From contig JAEOAD010000040.1 in the NCBI GenBank assembly GCA_036365145.1, forward strand, positions 13,146,501 through 13,210,500: a stretch of DNA of 64,000 nucleotides, written 5' to 3'. The notes beneath the pieces were generated by a model. The model made no database searches and was not told the origin of the DNA. It saw only the letters and a list, made by a program, of their open reading frames with translations. Shown in pieces: positions 21,601 to 28,035 of the stretch. The translations under genes and the position numbers were made by a program. Positions within the stretch are counted from its first letter, which is position 1; the number at the start of each line of letters is the position of its first letter. Origin of the DNA: Orientallactaga sibirica. Lineage: Eukaryota > Chordata > Mammalia > Rodentia > Dipodidae.

Positions 21601-22394
21601 ATGCCAATACATTTCATTTAAAAAATAATTTGTTGGCTGGAGAGATGGATTAACAGTTAAGTTGCTTGCTTGCAGAGCCTAAGGACCTGGGTTCCATTTC
21701 CCAATATCCACGTAAAACCCGATGCACAAAGTGGCACATGCATCTGGAGTCCGTTTGCAGTGGCTGGAGGCCCTGGCACACCTATCCTCTCTGTCTCTCT
21801 TCTACCTCTCTCTGCTTGCAAATAAAGAAATAAAAATATTTTTTAATTTTTAATTTTATTTATTTATTAGAGACAGAGGGAAAGAGAGGGAGAGAATGGG
21901 TGCACCAGGGCCTCTAGCCGCTGCAAACGAACTCCAGACGTGCACCCCTTGTGCATCTGGCCTACGTGGGACCTGGAGAATAGAACCAGGCTCCTTAGGC
22001 TTCGCAGGCATGTGCCTTAACCGCTAAGCCATCTCTCCAGGCCAAGAAATAAAAATATTTAAAAAACATCGTACTTGAGGGCTAGTATACATGCTCTGTG
22101 TATCTAGGCTTTACACCTTACATGTATGTTATAGAAGTTCTTGCATATCCACTCAGTTTTAAGGAGAACAAAAATTTAATTTGCTGTTCCAACAATTTTT
22201 CCAATTATAGAGACACTAAGAATATTTTTCAAAAGGAAGAAATAAGTCCCTTTGCTGAACAAGCACCCACCTGTGGCACACAGAAAACAGTTCTTTTTCT
22301 TCTTGCCCGCTTTGCACACATTCACGATGCTCAGCAGGCGTTCATCGTTGGGCGTAAAAATATCCCTCTGCAATGCATGCTTGATTGCAGTCAT
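4702..22394 (-). CDS. EXOC1: EXOC1 (exocyst complex component 1, Sec3), coding exons 1-7, 3' end outside window
   Basis: Encodes the N-terminal 358 residues of the Sec3 subunit of the exocyst, the complex that tethers secretory vesicles to the plasma membrane. Joining 22394-22271, 20891-20761, 15039-14880, 8233-8046, 6947-6720, 6525-6393 and 4811-4702 gives 1074 nt with no stop and matching splice phases. The protein begins [18 protein letters not shown], has a basic [10 protein letters not shown] stretch, then the Sec3 PIP2-binding (PH-like) region (about residues 30-135), an acidic linker, and a heptad-rich coiled-coil region (about 195-285) containing [20 protein letters not shown]. It ends at [10 protein letters not shown]. 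The mammalian protein is close to 890 residues (known), so about 40 percent is here. Chosen start: the first ATG after the exon 2 acceptor, with a purine at -3. The identification rests on remembered family sequence. Confidence 0.96.
4838..4920 (-). repeat. Rodent L1 3'-UTR fragment
   Basis: ACAGACAATATGCCACGATC resembles the fragment at 18410-18655. Confidence 0.4.
4945..5097 (-). repeat. B1-type SINE
   Basis: GAGGTAGGGTCTCACTCTAG to CACCACCACGCCAGGC; close to consensus. Confidence 0.9.
5430..5745 (-). repeat. B3-like/rodent SINE, old
   Basis: GT run, then GGACAGAGGACAACTTTTGG and a tail end GACTGAGTCATTTCCCCAGG, the pattern of the B2-superfamily B3 element in reverse. Diverged and rearranged. 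Confidence 0.5.
5878..6035 (+). repeat. B1-like SINE with CAAA tail
   Basis: GAGCTGGGCACAGTGGTGCC head; tail (ACAA)n with later CAAC repeats. Confidence 0.75.
6145..6212 (-). repeat. B3/ID-like SINE fragment
   Basis: TAGGGATTGAACTCAGGCCC and CACTTTACCAGCTGAGC, the reversed tRNA-like head only. Confidence 0.5.
6393..6525 (-). CDS. EXOC1: EXOC1 exon 7 (coding exon 6), residues 278-322
   Basis: 133 nt, acceptor TTCTAG, donor GTATGT. Encodes [20 protein letters not shown] through CMNVALKPG; the last glycine codon is split with exon 8. The sequence is strongly conserved in character, with no stops or frameshifts. Confidence 0.95.
6720..6947 (-). CDS. EXOC1: EXOC1 exon 6 (coding exon 5), residues 202-277, coiled coil
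   Basis: 228 nt (76 codons), acceptor TTGTAG, donor GTGAGT, phase 0 on both sides. Begins [20 protein letters not shown] and continues through [20 protein letters not shown] to EFLV. The regular spacing of L/I/V/M fits a coiled coil used in exocyst rod assembly (known for the family). Confidence 0.95.
7155..7314 (-). repeat. B1-type SINE
   Basis: Intron between EXOC1 exons 5 and 6. Near-consensus GAGGTAGGGTCTCACTCTAG to CGCCTCCACACCAGGC. Confidence 0.9.
7315..8045. other. Unique intron sequence between EXOC1 exons 5 and 6
   Basis: No repeat or additional exon recognised. Confidence 0.45.
8046..8233 (-). CDS. EXOC1: EXOC1 exon 5 (coding exon 4), residues 139-201
   Basis: 188 nt. Encodes [20 protein letters not shown], then [20 protein letters not shown] up to LQVLDG; donor GTAAGA. 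The acceptor is AAG rather than the usual CAG or TAG, but the pyrimidine-rich run before it and the exact codon join with exon 4 (split Glu) support it. Confidence 0.94.
8234..9987. other. Unique intron sequence, EXOC1 intron 4 (right of exon 5)
   Basis: AT-rich. The only feature is a short CA/TA run at 9294-9318. Small open frames look like chance. Confidence 0.45.
9988..10151 (-). repeat. B1-type SINE with long oligo(T)
   Basis: About 27 T, then GGAGGTAGGGTCTCACTCTG to GCGCCACCATGCCCAGC. The long uninterrupted tail suggests a young insertion. Confidence 0.92.
10449..10770 (+). repeat. B3-like SINE
   Basis: TCTGGGGAGACTGCTCAGCA head, GAGTTCAATCCCCAGCATCC B-box region, 3' part AGGAAGACACCAGACATTC. 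Confidence 0.6.
10771..11228. other. Unique intron sequence
   Basis: No gene or named repeat seen; oligo(A) at 10970-10982. Confidence 0.45.
11229..11495 (+). repeat. DIP-like SINE, CTCF-motif variant
   Basis: Head GGGCTGGAGAGATGGCTTAG. Between the body and the 3' part it has extra sequence GGGTGCAATGCCGCACTTGC, then CCACAAGGGGGCGC at 11352-11365, which fits the CTCF consensus at 13 of 14 positions. Tail CTCTCTCCAAAAATAAAAAA. Confidence 0.9.
11560..11698 (-). repeat. B1-type SINE
   Basis: Diverged copy: AAGGGAGAGTCTCACTCTAG to GATTACTGCACCCAGCC. Confidence 0.8.
11700..11864. repeat. Compound microsatellite (TATCTA)n + (TTTC)n
   Basis: Roughly 90 bp of TATCTA units followed by TTTC/TTTT runs, directly joined to the oligo(T) side of the B1 at 11865. 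It is best read as an expanded SINE tail. Confidence 0.9.
11865..11972 (-). repeat. B1-type SINE, internally shortened
   Basis: CAGTAGGGTCTTGTTCTATC to CACCACCACACCTGGC; the middle GATCCTCCTACCTC segment is missing. Confidence 0.8.
12128..12345 (+). repeat. B4-like SINE (ID head plus B1-like part)
   Basis: GGGCTAGGGAGAAGGCTCTG head, then CAGGCATGGTGGCCCAAGC and a CTGTCTCAAAAAA end. Confidence 0.55.
12350..12520 (+). repeat. B1-type SINE
   Basis: GCCGGGGCGTGGTGGAGCAC head, CAGCCTGGGCTAGAGTGAG, tail ACCAAAAAATAAATAAATT. Confidence 0.92.
12602..12632. repeat. (CA)n microsatellite
   Basis: About 15 CA units. Confidence 0.9.
12710..12927 (-). repeat. DIP-like SINE
   Basis: TATTTATTGGAGAGAGACAG tail side; head AAGCCATTTCCCCAGCC. 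Confidence 0.9.
13030..13208 (-). repeat. DIP-like SINE, head truncated
   Basis: GAGAGAGATGGAGGCAGATG to CACCCCAACCACTAAGCC; stops before the final head bases and is followed by a B1 scrap at 13236-13268. Confidence 0.8.
13470..13650 (-). repeat. MIR-like old SINE fragment
   Basis: GGTTAAATAATGACC then GAATTTGAACCTAGGCAGC, the antisense MIR pattern. Confidence 0.5.
13683..13985 (+). repeat. B4/B3-like SINE with CA-rich end
   Basis: GCTGGGGAAAGATGGCTCCA head, TGCTGGGTATGGTGGCATGT middle, oligo(A), then ACACACACCCACACACAT. Confidence 0.55.
13997..14190 (+). repeat. B1-type SINE
   Basis: GCCAGGCATGGTGGCGCATG head; tail CAATTAATAAATCAATAAC with (AATA)n. Confidence 0.92.
14191..14540. other. 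Unique intron sequence
   Basis: AT-rich; nothing recognised except a possible reversed ID scrap at 14480-14535. Confidence 0.4.
14545..14685 (-). repeat. Old B1-like SINE
   Basis: TAGACAGGGTCTCACTAAAT and CACCAAGCCCAGC; much diverged. Confidence 0.55.
14880..15039 (-). CDS. EXOC1: EXOC1 exon 4 (coding exon 3), residues 86-139
   Basis: 160 nt, acceptor TTTCAG, donor GTAAAG. Encodes [20 protein letters not shown], then [20 protein letters not shown] to SSQLLE, the second half of the PIP2-binding domain. It starts at the same protein position as the last exon of EXOC1L ([13 protein letters not shown]). Confidence 0.95.
15128..15360 (+). repeat. DIP-like SINE
   Basis: GGCTGAAGAGATGGCTTGGC head, CT run 15314-15345, oligo(A) tail. 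Lies about 90 bases upstream of EXOC1 exon 4 in gene sense. Confidence 0.9.
15399..15480 (+). repeat. ID SINE
   Basis: GGGCTGGGGGTATAGCTCAG and CAAGGCCCTGGGTTCAATTA match the rodent ID (BC1-type, tRNA-derived) pattern. Confidence 0.75.
15484..15665 (+). repeat. DIP-like SINE, 5' truncated
   Basis: Starts at GTGCAGTGTTTAAGGCGC; tail CTAATTAATAAAAATA. Confidence 0.85.
15890..16105 (-). repeat. DIP-like SINE
   Basis: ATTTACTTATTTGTTTATTT tail; head GGCCATCTCTCCAGCCC. Confidence 0.88.
16110..16281 (-). repeat. DIP-like SINE, tail shortened
   Basis: Begins directly at the GA-rich run; head TAGGGAATCTCTCCAGCCCC. The two neighbours share the trailing TGTAGTTGCTT, which looks like a target-site duplication. 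Confidence 0.88.
16290..16500 (-). repeat. Rodent L1 3'-UTR fragment (likely)
   Basis: TTGACAATTTTATACATG and TCCTCCTCCCACTGAACTTTC resemble rodent L1 3' ends in reverse. Confidence 0.4.
16562..16735 (-). repeat. B3-like SINE fragment
   Basis: TTGTGTGCATATGGGCATTC and TGCTACAGGTGACAGATC; low similarity. Confidence 0.35.
16760..17387. other. Unique intron sequence, EXOC1 intron 3
   Basis: No exon or repeat identified. Confidence 0.45.
17388..17575 (+). repeat. DIP-like SINE, diverged
   Basis: GGGCTGAGACGGCTCAGCAG head; CCCAGGGTTTGATTCTC B-box region. Confidence 0.8.
17576..18405. other. Unique intron sequence, EXOC1 intron 3
   Basis: Nothing recognised apart from a CT-rich stretch at 18230-18270. 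Confidence 0.45.
18410..18655 (-). repeat. Rodent L1 3'-UTR fragment
   Basis: TTTTTATTAATAACTTCCAT, GACAATATGCCATGATCAC and ATTTTGATGTCATCATTTCC follow the reversed rodent L1 3'-UTR pattern. Confidence 0.55.
18700..18833 (+). repeat. Old B1-like SINE
   Basis: GTTCAAGGCTAGCCTGGGATAC and ACCCCATCTCAAAAATA. Confidence 0.55.
18899..19021 (-). repeat. Old B1-like SINE
   Basis: TTGGGATATAGTCTCACATAG to CTACCTCCCAAACACTA; facing the previous copy. Confidence 0.55.
19217..19440 (+). repeat. DIP-like SINE
   Basis: ACTGGGCTGGAGAGATGGC head, body shortened (CCAGGACCCAGATGCAC), tail CTAAATAAATTTTTTTAATT. Confidence 0.88.
19553..19778 (-). repeat. DIP-like SINE
   Basis: ATTTTATTTTATTTATTTGA tail; head TAAGCAATCTCTCCAGC; flanking AAAGTTTATATTCTT on both sides is a clear target-site duplication. 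Confidence 0.92.
19869..20273 (+). mobile_element. Solo LTR of an ERVK-type endogenous retrovirus
   Basis: 405 bp bounded by TG (TGTTGGGCC) and CA (CCCCGGCA), flanked by a perfect 6-bp target duplication CACATC (19863-19868 and 20274-20279), the size usual for ERVK/IAP-like elements. It carries a TATA-like TATAAATA near 20101 and AATAAA at 20121-20126, close together as in IAP LTRs. No internal viral genes are present. It lies antisense to EXOC1, about 600 bp upstream of exon 3 in plus coordinates. Confidence 0.8.
20441..20585 (+). repeat. B1-type SINE
   Basis: AGGCAGGGAAGGTGGCTCAC head; CAGCCTAGGCTAGAGTC end. Confidence 0.8.
20761..20891 (-). CDS. EXOC1: EXOC1 exon 3 (coding exon 2), residues 42-85
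   Basis: 131 nt, acceptor CTGCAG, donor GTACGT. Encodes [20 protein letters not shown], then [20 protein letters not shown] to DAIK. The phases (1 at the left, 0 at the right) and the length are identical to EXOC1L exon 2. Confidence 0.95.
21143..21345 (+). repeat. DIP-like SINE
   Basis: GGGCTGGAGAGATGGCTCAG head; CT run; short tail TAAATACATC. Confidence 0.9.
21346..21633. other. Unique intron sequence
   Basis: Between EXOC1 exons 2 and 3; nothing recognised. Confidence 0.45.
21634..21843 (+). repeat. DIP-like SINE
   Basis: TGGCTGGAGAGATGGATTAA head; tail GCAAATAAAGAAATAAAAA. Confidence 0.9.
21844..22043 (-). repeat. DIP-like SINE, tail to tail with the previous copy
   Basis: TTATTTATTTATTAGAGACA tail; head AAGCCATCTCTCCAGGCC. 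The two form a roughly 400-bp inverted repeat 230 bp from EXOC1 exon 2. Confidence 0.9.
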
Positions 22395-22404
22395 CTTCTC
22401 TCAG
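22271..22404 (-). CDS. EXOC1: EXOC1 exon 2 (first coding exon); CDS starts at 22394
   Basis: Acceptor TTTCAG at 22410-22405, 10 nt of 5' UTR, ATG at 22394-22392, donor GTGGGT. Encodes [20 protein letters not shown], then [20 protein letters not shown] and T. The start context is GAGAAGATGA, with A at -3. The lysine-rich run is consistent with binding acidic lipid. Confidence 0.95.
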
Positions 22405-22616
22405 CTGAAAGATGCAGGAGACAGATATGAAGCCTGTTCTCAAAATCACCCCCCCTTACACTGTTCTACTCGTTGACTCAAAAAATGATCCCATTGTTGG
22501 TTATAAACCAGTATAGGAGAAATGATTGAATACAGTAATACACCTACATCATAAAATAAGAAGCTATAATCTTGGAAACTAAATCACAGGAACCAGCAGT
22601 ACCAAATTCAGTCATT

Positions 22617-22827
22617 TAATTTATTTTTATTTATTTTATTTATTTGACAGAGAAAGAGGGAGAGAGAGAGGGTGAATGGGCATGGCAAGGCCTTCAGCCA
22701 CTGCAAACAAATTCCAGATACGTGTGCCCCCCTTGTGCATCTGGCTAACGTGGGTCCTGGGGAACTGAACCTGGGTCCTTTGGCTTTGCAGGCAAATGCC
22801 TTAACTGCTAAGCCGTCCTCCAGCCCA
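22617..22827 (-). repeat. DIP-like SINE
   Basis: TTTATTTTATTTATTTGACA tail; head CTAAGCCGTCCTCCAGCCC; CAGTCATTTAATTT occurs on both sides as target duplication. Confidence 0.92.
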
Positions 22828-22844
22828 GTCATTTAATTTTTGGT

Positions 22845-23150
22845 GTGCATGTAGCGTGTGCACAAGTGTGGCCCTGTAAACATACACGTAGAGACCAGAA
22901 GGAGGCATCACATGTCCTCTTCTACCACTCCTCTGCTTCATTTCCCTGAACCAGAGTCTCTTGCGGAACCAGAAGCTGCCACGTTTTGTGAGAGTGGCTG
23001 GCCAGCAAGTTTCGCCCATCTTCAGGGCTGGGGTGATGGGCATGGGCAATCAACATGCCCAACTTTTTCCATGGGTGCTGGAGATCAAATTCAGGTTCTC
23101 ATGCTCACACAGCAAGTACTTTTACCCAAGGAGCATCTCCCCAGAACCAA
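22845..23150 (-). repeat. Old rodent interspersed repeat
   Basis: TGTGCATGTAGCGTGTGCAC at left and AAGGAGCATCTCCCCAG at right match a common rodent repeat pattern ending in a reversed tRNA-like head; family not certain. Confidence 0.4.
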
Positions 23151-23218
23151 ATTCCCAATCCTTGCCAATGATCACCATATCACACACACAGATTTTTTTT
23201 TTTTTAAAGTAAACCCAT

Positions 23219-23525
23219 GAACTGGGGAGATGGCTCAGTGGTTAATGGCACTTGCTTGCAAAGCCTGCTGGGCAAGGTTTAATTCCCCAGCACCCTCTTA
23301 AAGCCAGATGGAAAGTGGTGAGTGAGTCTATTATCCCAATGTACCTGTGACCATGGGAGGCAAAGCCAGGGAAATCTGAAGTGGGTGGGCCAGGTGCTCT
23401 GCAGTCCCTTTGCAGTCCAGCAGTTCATTTGCAGTGCATGAGACCCTGTCTCAAAGAGGTGAAGCTCAGATACCCTGAAGGTGTCCTCTGACCTCTATAC
23501 ACGTCATGACACACATACTCCTCCC
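23219..23525 (+). repeat. B3-like SINE
   Basis: AACTGGGGAGATGGCTCAGT head; 3' part GAGACCCTGTCTCAAAGAGG and GTGTCCTCTGACCTCTATAC. Confidence 0.65.
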
Positions 23526-23534
23526 ACACAAATA

Positions 23535-23753
23535 CATTTTAAAAATGTTTATTTATTATTTGCATGCACAGAAAGAGAGAAGAGAGACAGACCAAGAAAG
23601 AATAGGTTTTCAGAGCCTCTAGCCACTGCAAACAAACTCCAGATGCATGTGCTCCTTTGTGCATCTAGCTTTACATGGGTACTGGAGAAATCAAACCAGG
23701 GTTATTAGGCTTTGCAGGTAAGCGTCTTAACCACTGAACCATCTCTCCAGCCC
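23535..23753 (-). repeat. DIP-like SINE
   Basis: ATGTTTATTTATTATTTGCA tail; head GAACCATCTCTCCAGCCCCC. Confidence 0.88.
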
Positions 23754-24213
23754 CCACGAATACATTAAAAAATTAAAATCCATGCTCAATCTCTAGGTAT
23801 TGTTTCTCATATAAAGAACACTTACAATTCAACTCTAAAAGGACAAATTAAAACTGAATAAAAGATGGGAATAGATATTATTCCAAAGCAGATGTACCAA
23901 TAGCCAGCCTGATGGGCCTCCCACATTATCTGTGGGGAGAAACCAGTTCCGGGATCCCTTCTGAATACCACAATCCAGAGGTTCATGTCCCTCCCACAAA
24001 TTGGCAAGTACTAGCATAGAATTTATACACGTATTATCTATACTACCAAAGACAATGTACATAATTGCTAAGTGTTATTCAGAGAACATACCAGGAAAAA
24101 AATCTGTACATGTCCACTACGAACACCATTTCCCTCCACCCCCAGTATTTTCAATCAGCAACTGGATGAATCTGTGCGTTCAGACCCTGTGGAGGTGGAG
24201 GCCACCTCAGAGA

Positions 24214-24373
24214 GAAGAATCCAAACGTTCAACAGACAGGTGACACGTGGTGCACTCAGACAATGTGACAAAGAGAAAAGAATCCAAACGTTCAACAGAC
24301 AGGTGACACGTGGTGCACTCAGACAATGTGACAAAAAGAATCCTAACGTTCATAATCAGACAGGTAAGTGACA
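24214..24373 (+). repeat. 63-bp tandem array (copy A)
   Basis: Units begin AGAATCCAAACGTTCAACAG and continue ACAGGTGACACGTGGTGCAC, about 2.5 units. The last unit is altered to AGAATCCTAACGTTCATAAT. Confidence 0.85.
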
Positions 24374-24908
24374 CGTGGTGGTGCGGACTATTCTTCAGCC
24401 ATGACAAAAAGAAGTCTTGATGCAGGAATGATCATAATCTTCAGACAGGTAAGTGAAACACGCAAACCATCACAGACATATGGTTCTATTCTTAGAAGCC
24501 ATGAGTTGTTAGGAGGAAGAAGTCAGAAGTGATGCAGGATATGATCCTGGCAATGAATCTTGTTAAAATGGGGACCTACAGATAAATAGACTAAAACAAC
24601 CATCACATTTCATATGGTTCTGCCATTATAAAAAGAAATGGTCTCCTTTAAACCAGGGAAAATCCAGACAGAAAGCCACCCTGAGACAGCAGTTGTTAGC
24701 CTGAGGCTACCTCAAAAAACAAACAAACAAAAAAGTTTCCATTTACTTTTTCTTATCCAACTCAATGTCTTTTTGGGCAAATGACAAGTTTTTTTTTTTG
24801 TTTGTTATTTTTTCACTTAGTTTGCTCAGGGGACTGGAAATCACAGATAGTCTCAGAATAAAACAATGGAAAAGTGACTTTTACATGTGAATTACATCTC
24901 AAGCCATT

Positions 24909-25068
24909 AGGTTTTTTTTGTTTGTTTGTTTTACAGGCAGGGTCTCACTCTAGCTCAGGCTGACCTGGAATTCAGTGTATTTTCAGGATGGCCTTGAACT
25001 CACAGCGATCCTCATACCTCTGCCTCCCGAGTGCTGGGATTAAAGGCGTGTGCCACCATGCTCGGCTA
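24909..25068 (-). repeat. B1-type SINE inside copy A
   Basis: TTTTTTGTTTGTTTGTTTTA then AGGGTCTCACTCTAGCTC to CACCATGCTCGGC. Confidence 0.9.
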
Positions 25069-25214
25069 CTTAAGGTATTTTTTAAGGTTTAATTTTTTTT
25101 ATGAATATAGTTTTCCTTATATGTGTATATGCATTAACCATTTTCTAATGTGTGTTAATTTTTACTAATAACACCATTTCTTTTGATAGGAAAAGAAAAT
25201 ATAAGTTTTAATTA

Positions 25215-25456
25215 AATGATCTATAATGCATCTGTGTGTGTGTCGCATATGTGTGGAGGTTGATGTTGGGTTCCTTAAATACTCACCACCCCAACAGTGA
25301 ACATGGAGCTTACCAGTGATTCTGTCTGCCTTCTCAGTGCTGGGATTCCAGGCGTACACCGCCACACGGGGCTTCTATGTGGGTGCTGGGGGTCTGAACT
25401 CAGGCATTCATGCTTACATGGCAAGCAGTTTATCAGCTGAGCCATCTCCCCAGCCC
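25215..25456 (-). repeat. B3-like/rodent SINE in copy A
   Basis: TGTGTCGCATATGTGTGGAG at left, CAGCTGAGCCATCTCCCCAG at right; counterpart in copy B at 26890-27119. Confidence 0.55.
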
Positions 25457-26023
25457 TACAATGCATTTTTATAGTACAACTGTACTATACTTTAAATTTC
25501 TATGTTGTACAAAATATATGAAACTTCTATCTGTACTCCAACTTTAAAACTTGCTTCTCTCAAGAAACTCCACACCTTCCAGCTTCCATCCCTCTTCCAC
25601 TGGTCAGCTTAGCCTCCGGCTGGCCCTTCCTTCCGGTTCTCTTAGCTCGTTTCCCAGTCTAGCCTGCAGGCAATGCTCACTTCCTGTCCCACAGTGCTCC
25701 CCTTGATTTTACCATATGCAGACCATCTCATCCAATTTTTCTGTGGGGAGAAACCAGTTCCGGGATCCCTTCTGAATACCACAATCCAGAGGTTCATGTC
25801 CCTCCCACATAAATTGGCAAGTACTAGCATAGAATTTATACATGACATTATCTATACTACCAAAGACAATGTACATAATTGCTAAGTGTTATTCAGAGAA
25901 AATACCAGGAAAAATCTGTACATGTCCACTACGAACACCATTTCCCTCCACCCCAGTATTTTCAATCAGCAACTGGATGAATCTGTGCGTTCAGACCCTG
26001 TGGAGGTGGAGGCCACCTCAGAG

Positions 26024-26262
26024 AGAAGAATCCAAACGTTCAACAGACAGGTAAGTGACACGTGGTGCACTCAGACAATGTGACAAAGAGAAAAGAATCC
26101 AAACGTTCAACAGACAGGTAAGTGACACGTGGTGCACTCAGACAATGTGACAAAGAGAAAAGAATCCAAACGTTCAACAGACAGGTGACACGTGGTGCAC
26201 TCAATGTGACAAAAAGAATCCTAACGTTCATAATCAGACAGGTAAGTGACACGTGGTGCACT
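26024..26262 (+). repeat. 63-67-bp tandem array (copy B)
   Basis: About 3.7 units of the same sequence. The first two carry a 4-bp insertion (GGTAAGTGACACG against GGTGACACG). Confidence 0.85.
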
Positions 26263-26609
26263 CAGACAACGGACTATTCTTCAGCCATGAGAAAGGGATG
26301 AAGTCTTGATGCAGGATATGATCCTGGTGAATCTTGAAAATGTGCTAAGTGAAAGCAGGCGCAAACCATCACATGTCATATGGTTCTGTGTATAAGAAAT
26401 GTCTAGAATGGGAAAATCCAGACAGAAAGAGCAGCAGTTGTTAGGAGGAAGAATGCAGAAGTGATGGCTAAATTGGGAATAGGGTGTCTCTATGGGCAAT
26501 GACAATATTCTTCACTTAGTTTGATGGGGACCCACAGATAAATAGAATAAAACAATGGAAAAGTGACTTTTACATGTGAATTACATCTCAAGCCATTATA
26601 AAAATGAGT

Positions 26610-26738
26610 TTCTGCTGGGCATGGTGGTGCACTCCTTTAATACCAGCATGCAGGATGGCCTTGAACTCACAGCGATCCTCATACCTCTGCCTCCTGAGTG
26701 CTGGGATTAAAGGCGTGTGCCACCATGCTCGGCTACTT
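26610..26738. repeat. Chimeric B1 inside copy B
   Basis: A plus-strand B1 head (GCTGGGCATGGTGGTGCACT) is joined directly to the minus-strand B1 remainder (GGATGGCCTTGAACTCACAG to CATGCTCGGC) that copy A has intact. Confidence 0.75.
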
Positions 26739-27507
26739 AAGGTATTTTTCAAGGTTTAATTTTTTTATGAATATAGTTTTCCTTATATGTGTATATGCAT
26801 TAACCATTTTCTAATGTGTGTTAATTTTTACTAATAACACCATTTCTTTTGATAGAAAAGAAAATATAAGTTTTAATTAAATGATCTATAATGCATCTGT
26901 GTGTGTAAATGATATGTGTGGAGGTTGATGTTGGGTTCTTAAATACTCACCACCCCAACAGTGAACATGGAGCTTACCAGTGATTCTGTCTGCCTTCTCA
27001 GTGCTGGGATTCCAGGCGTACACCGCCACACGGGGCTTCTATGTGGGTGCTGGGGGTCTGAACTCAGGCACTCATGCTTACATGGCAAGCAGTTTATCAG
27101 CTGAGCCATCTCCCCAGCCCTACAATGCATTTTTATAGTACAACTGTACTATACTTTAAATTTCTATGTTGTACAAAATATATGAAACTTCTATCTGTAC
27201 TCCAACTTTAAAACTTGCTTCTCTCAAGAAACTCCACACCTTCCAGCTTCCATCCCTCTTCCACTGGTCAGCTTAGCCTCCGGCTCCCTTCCTTCCGGTT
27301 CTCTTAGCTCGTTTCCCAGTCTAGCCTGCAGGCAGTGCTCACTTCCTGTCCCACAGTGCTCCCCTTGATTTTACCATATGCAGACCATCTCATCCAATTT
27401 TATCTGTTCTCATAAATTGTGCCCCCCCCCACTTCTTTTGGACTACAAGCCACTTTAAAAAGCCACACATCCATGTTCAGTGCATGTATTATAAAAATCC
27501 AGCCCAT

Positions 27508-27951
27508 GGGCTGGGGAGATGGCTCAGCGGTTAAAGATGCTTGCTTGTTTGCAATGCATGTGGCCAGACAAAAAAAGTGGATTGAAGGCTGGAGAGATAG
27601 CTTAGTGGTTAAGGCACCTGCCTGCTAAGCCTAAGAACCCAGTTCCAATCTCCAGCGGTTCCAATCTCCAGCGGTTCCAATCTCCAGGTCCCACGTTTAG
27701 CCAGATGCAGTTATGCAAGGACACAATGCCGCACTTGCCCACAAGGGGGCGCACACATTTGGATTTCATTCACAGCAGCTGAGAGACTGCTGGTGCGCCC
27801 ATCTCTATTTGTCTCCCTCTCCCTCTGTCTATCTCTCTCTCCAAAAATTAAAAAAAAAAATTAAAAAGTGGCTTGAGCATCTGGTGTTTATTTGTAGCAA
27901 GTGGTAAGAGACCCTGGAGTGCCCATATGCAACACATAGACACACACGAAA

Positions 27952-27960
<9 letters not shown>
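27508..27960 (+). repeat. Older DIP-like SINE split by a younger one
   Basis: 5' part 27508-27587 (GGGCTGGGGAGATGGCTCAG) and 3' part from about 27867 (GCATCTGGTGTTTATTTGTAG). The host element is interrupted by 27588-27866. Confidence 0.75.
27588..27866 (+). repeat. DIP-like SINE, CTCF-motif variant, triplicated B box
   Basis: Nested insertion flanked by AAAAAGTGGATTGAA (27572-27586) and AAAAAGTGGCTTGAG (27863-27877) target duplications. A 16-bp GGTTCCAATCTCCAGC unit is repeated three times (27642-27688). The motif CCACAAGGGGGCGC is at 27737-27750. Confidence 0.9.
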
Positions 27961-27989
<29 letters not shown>

Positions 27990-28035
27990 ATGTATGTATG
28001 TATGTATGTATGTATGTATGTATGTATGTGTGTGT
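27952..28035. repeat. (CA)n(TATG)n compound microsatellite
   Basis: About 18 CA units, then about 10 TATG units, then GTGTATATAT. Confidence 0.92.

Larger units (their letters stand above)
23930..25740. repeat. Tandem duplication, copy A
   Basis: Starts CTGTGGGGAGAAACCAGTTC; repeated from 25741. It contains an old L1 3'-end-like segment (GACTATTCTTCAGCCATG), a 63-bp array, a B1 (24909-25068) and a B3-like head (25360-25456), so the duplication came after those insertions. Confidence 0.88.
25741..27402. repeat. Tandem duplication, copy B
   Basis: Same order as copy A but about 150 bp shorter, mainly in the region of the B1. The right end AATTTTATCTGTTCTC and the left end of copy A (CATTATCTGTGGGG) share ATCTGT, a candidate microhomology at the joint. 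Confidence 0.88.
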
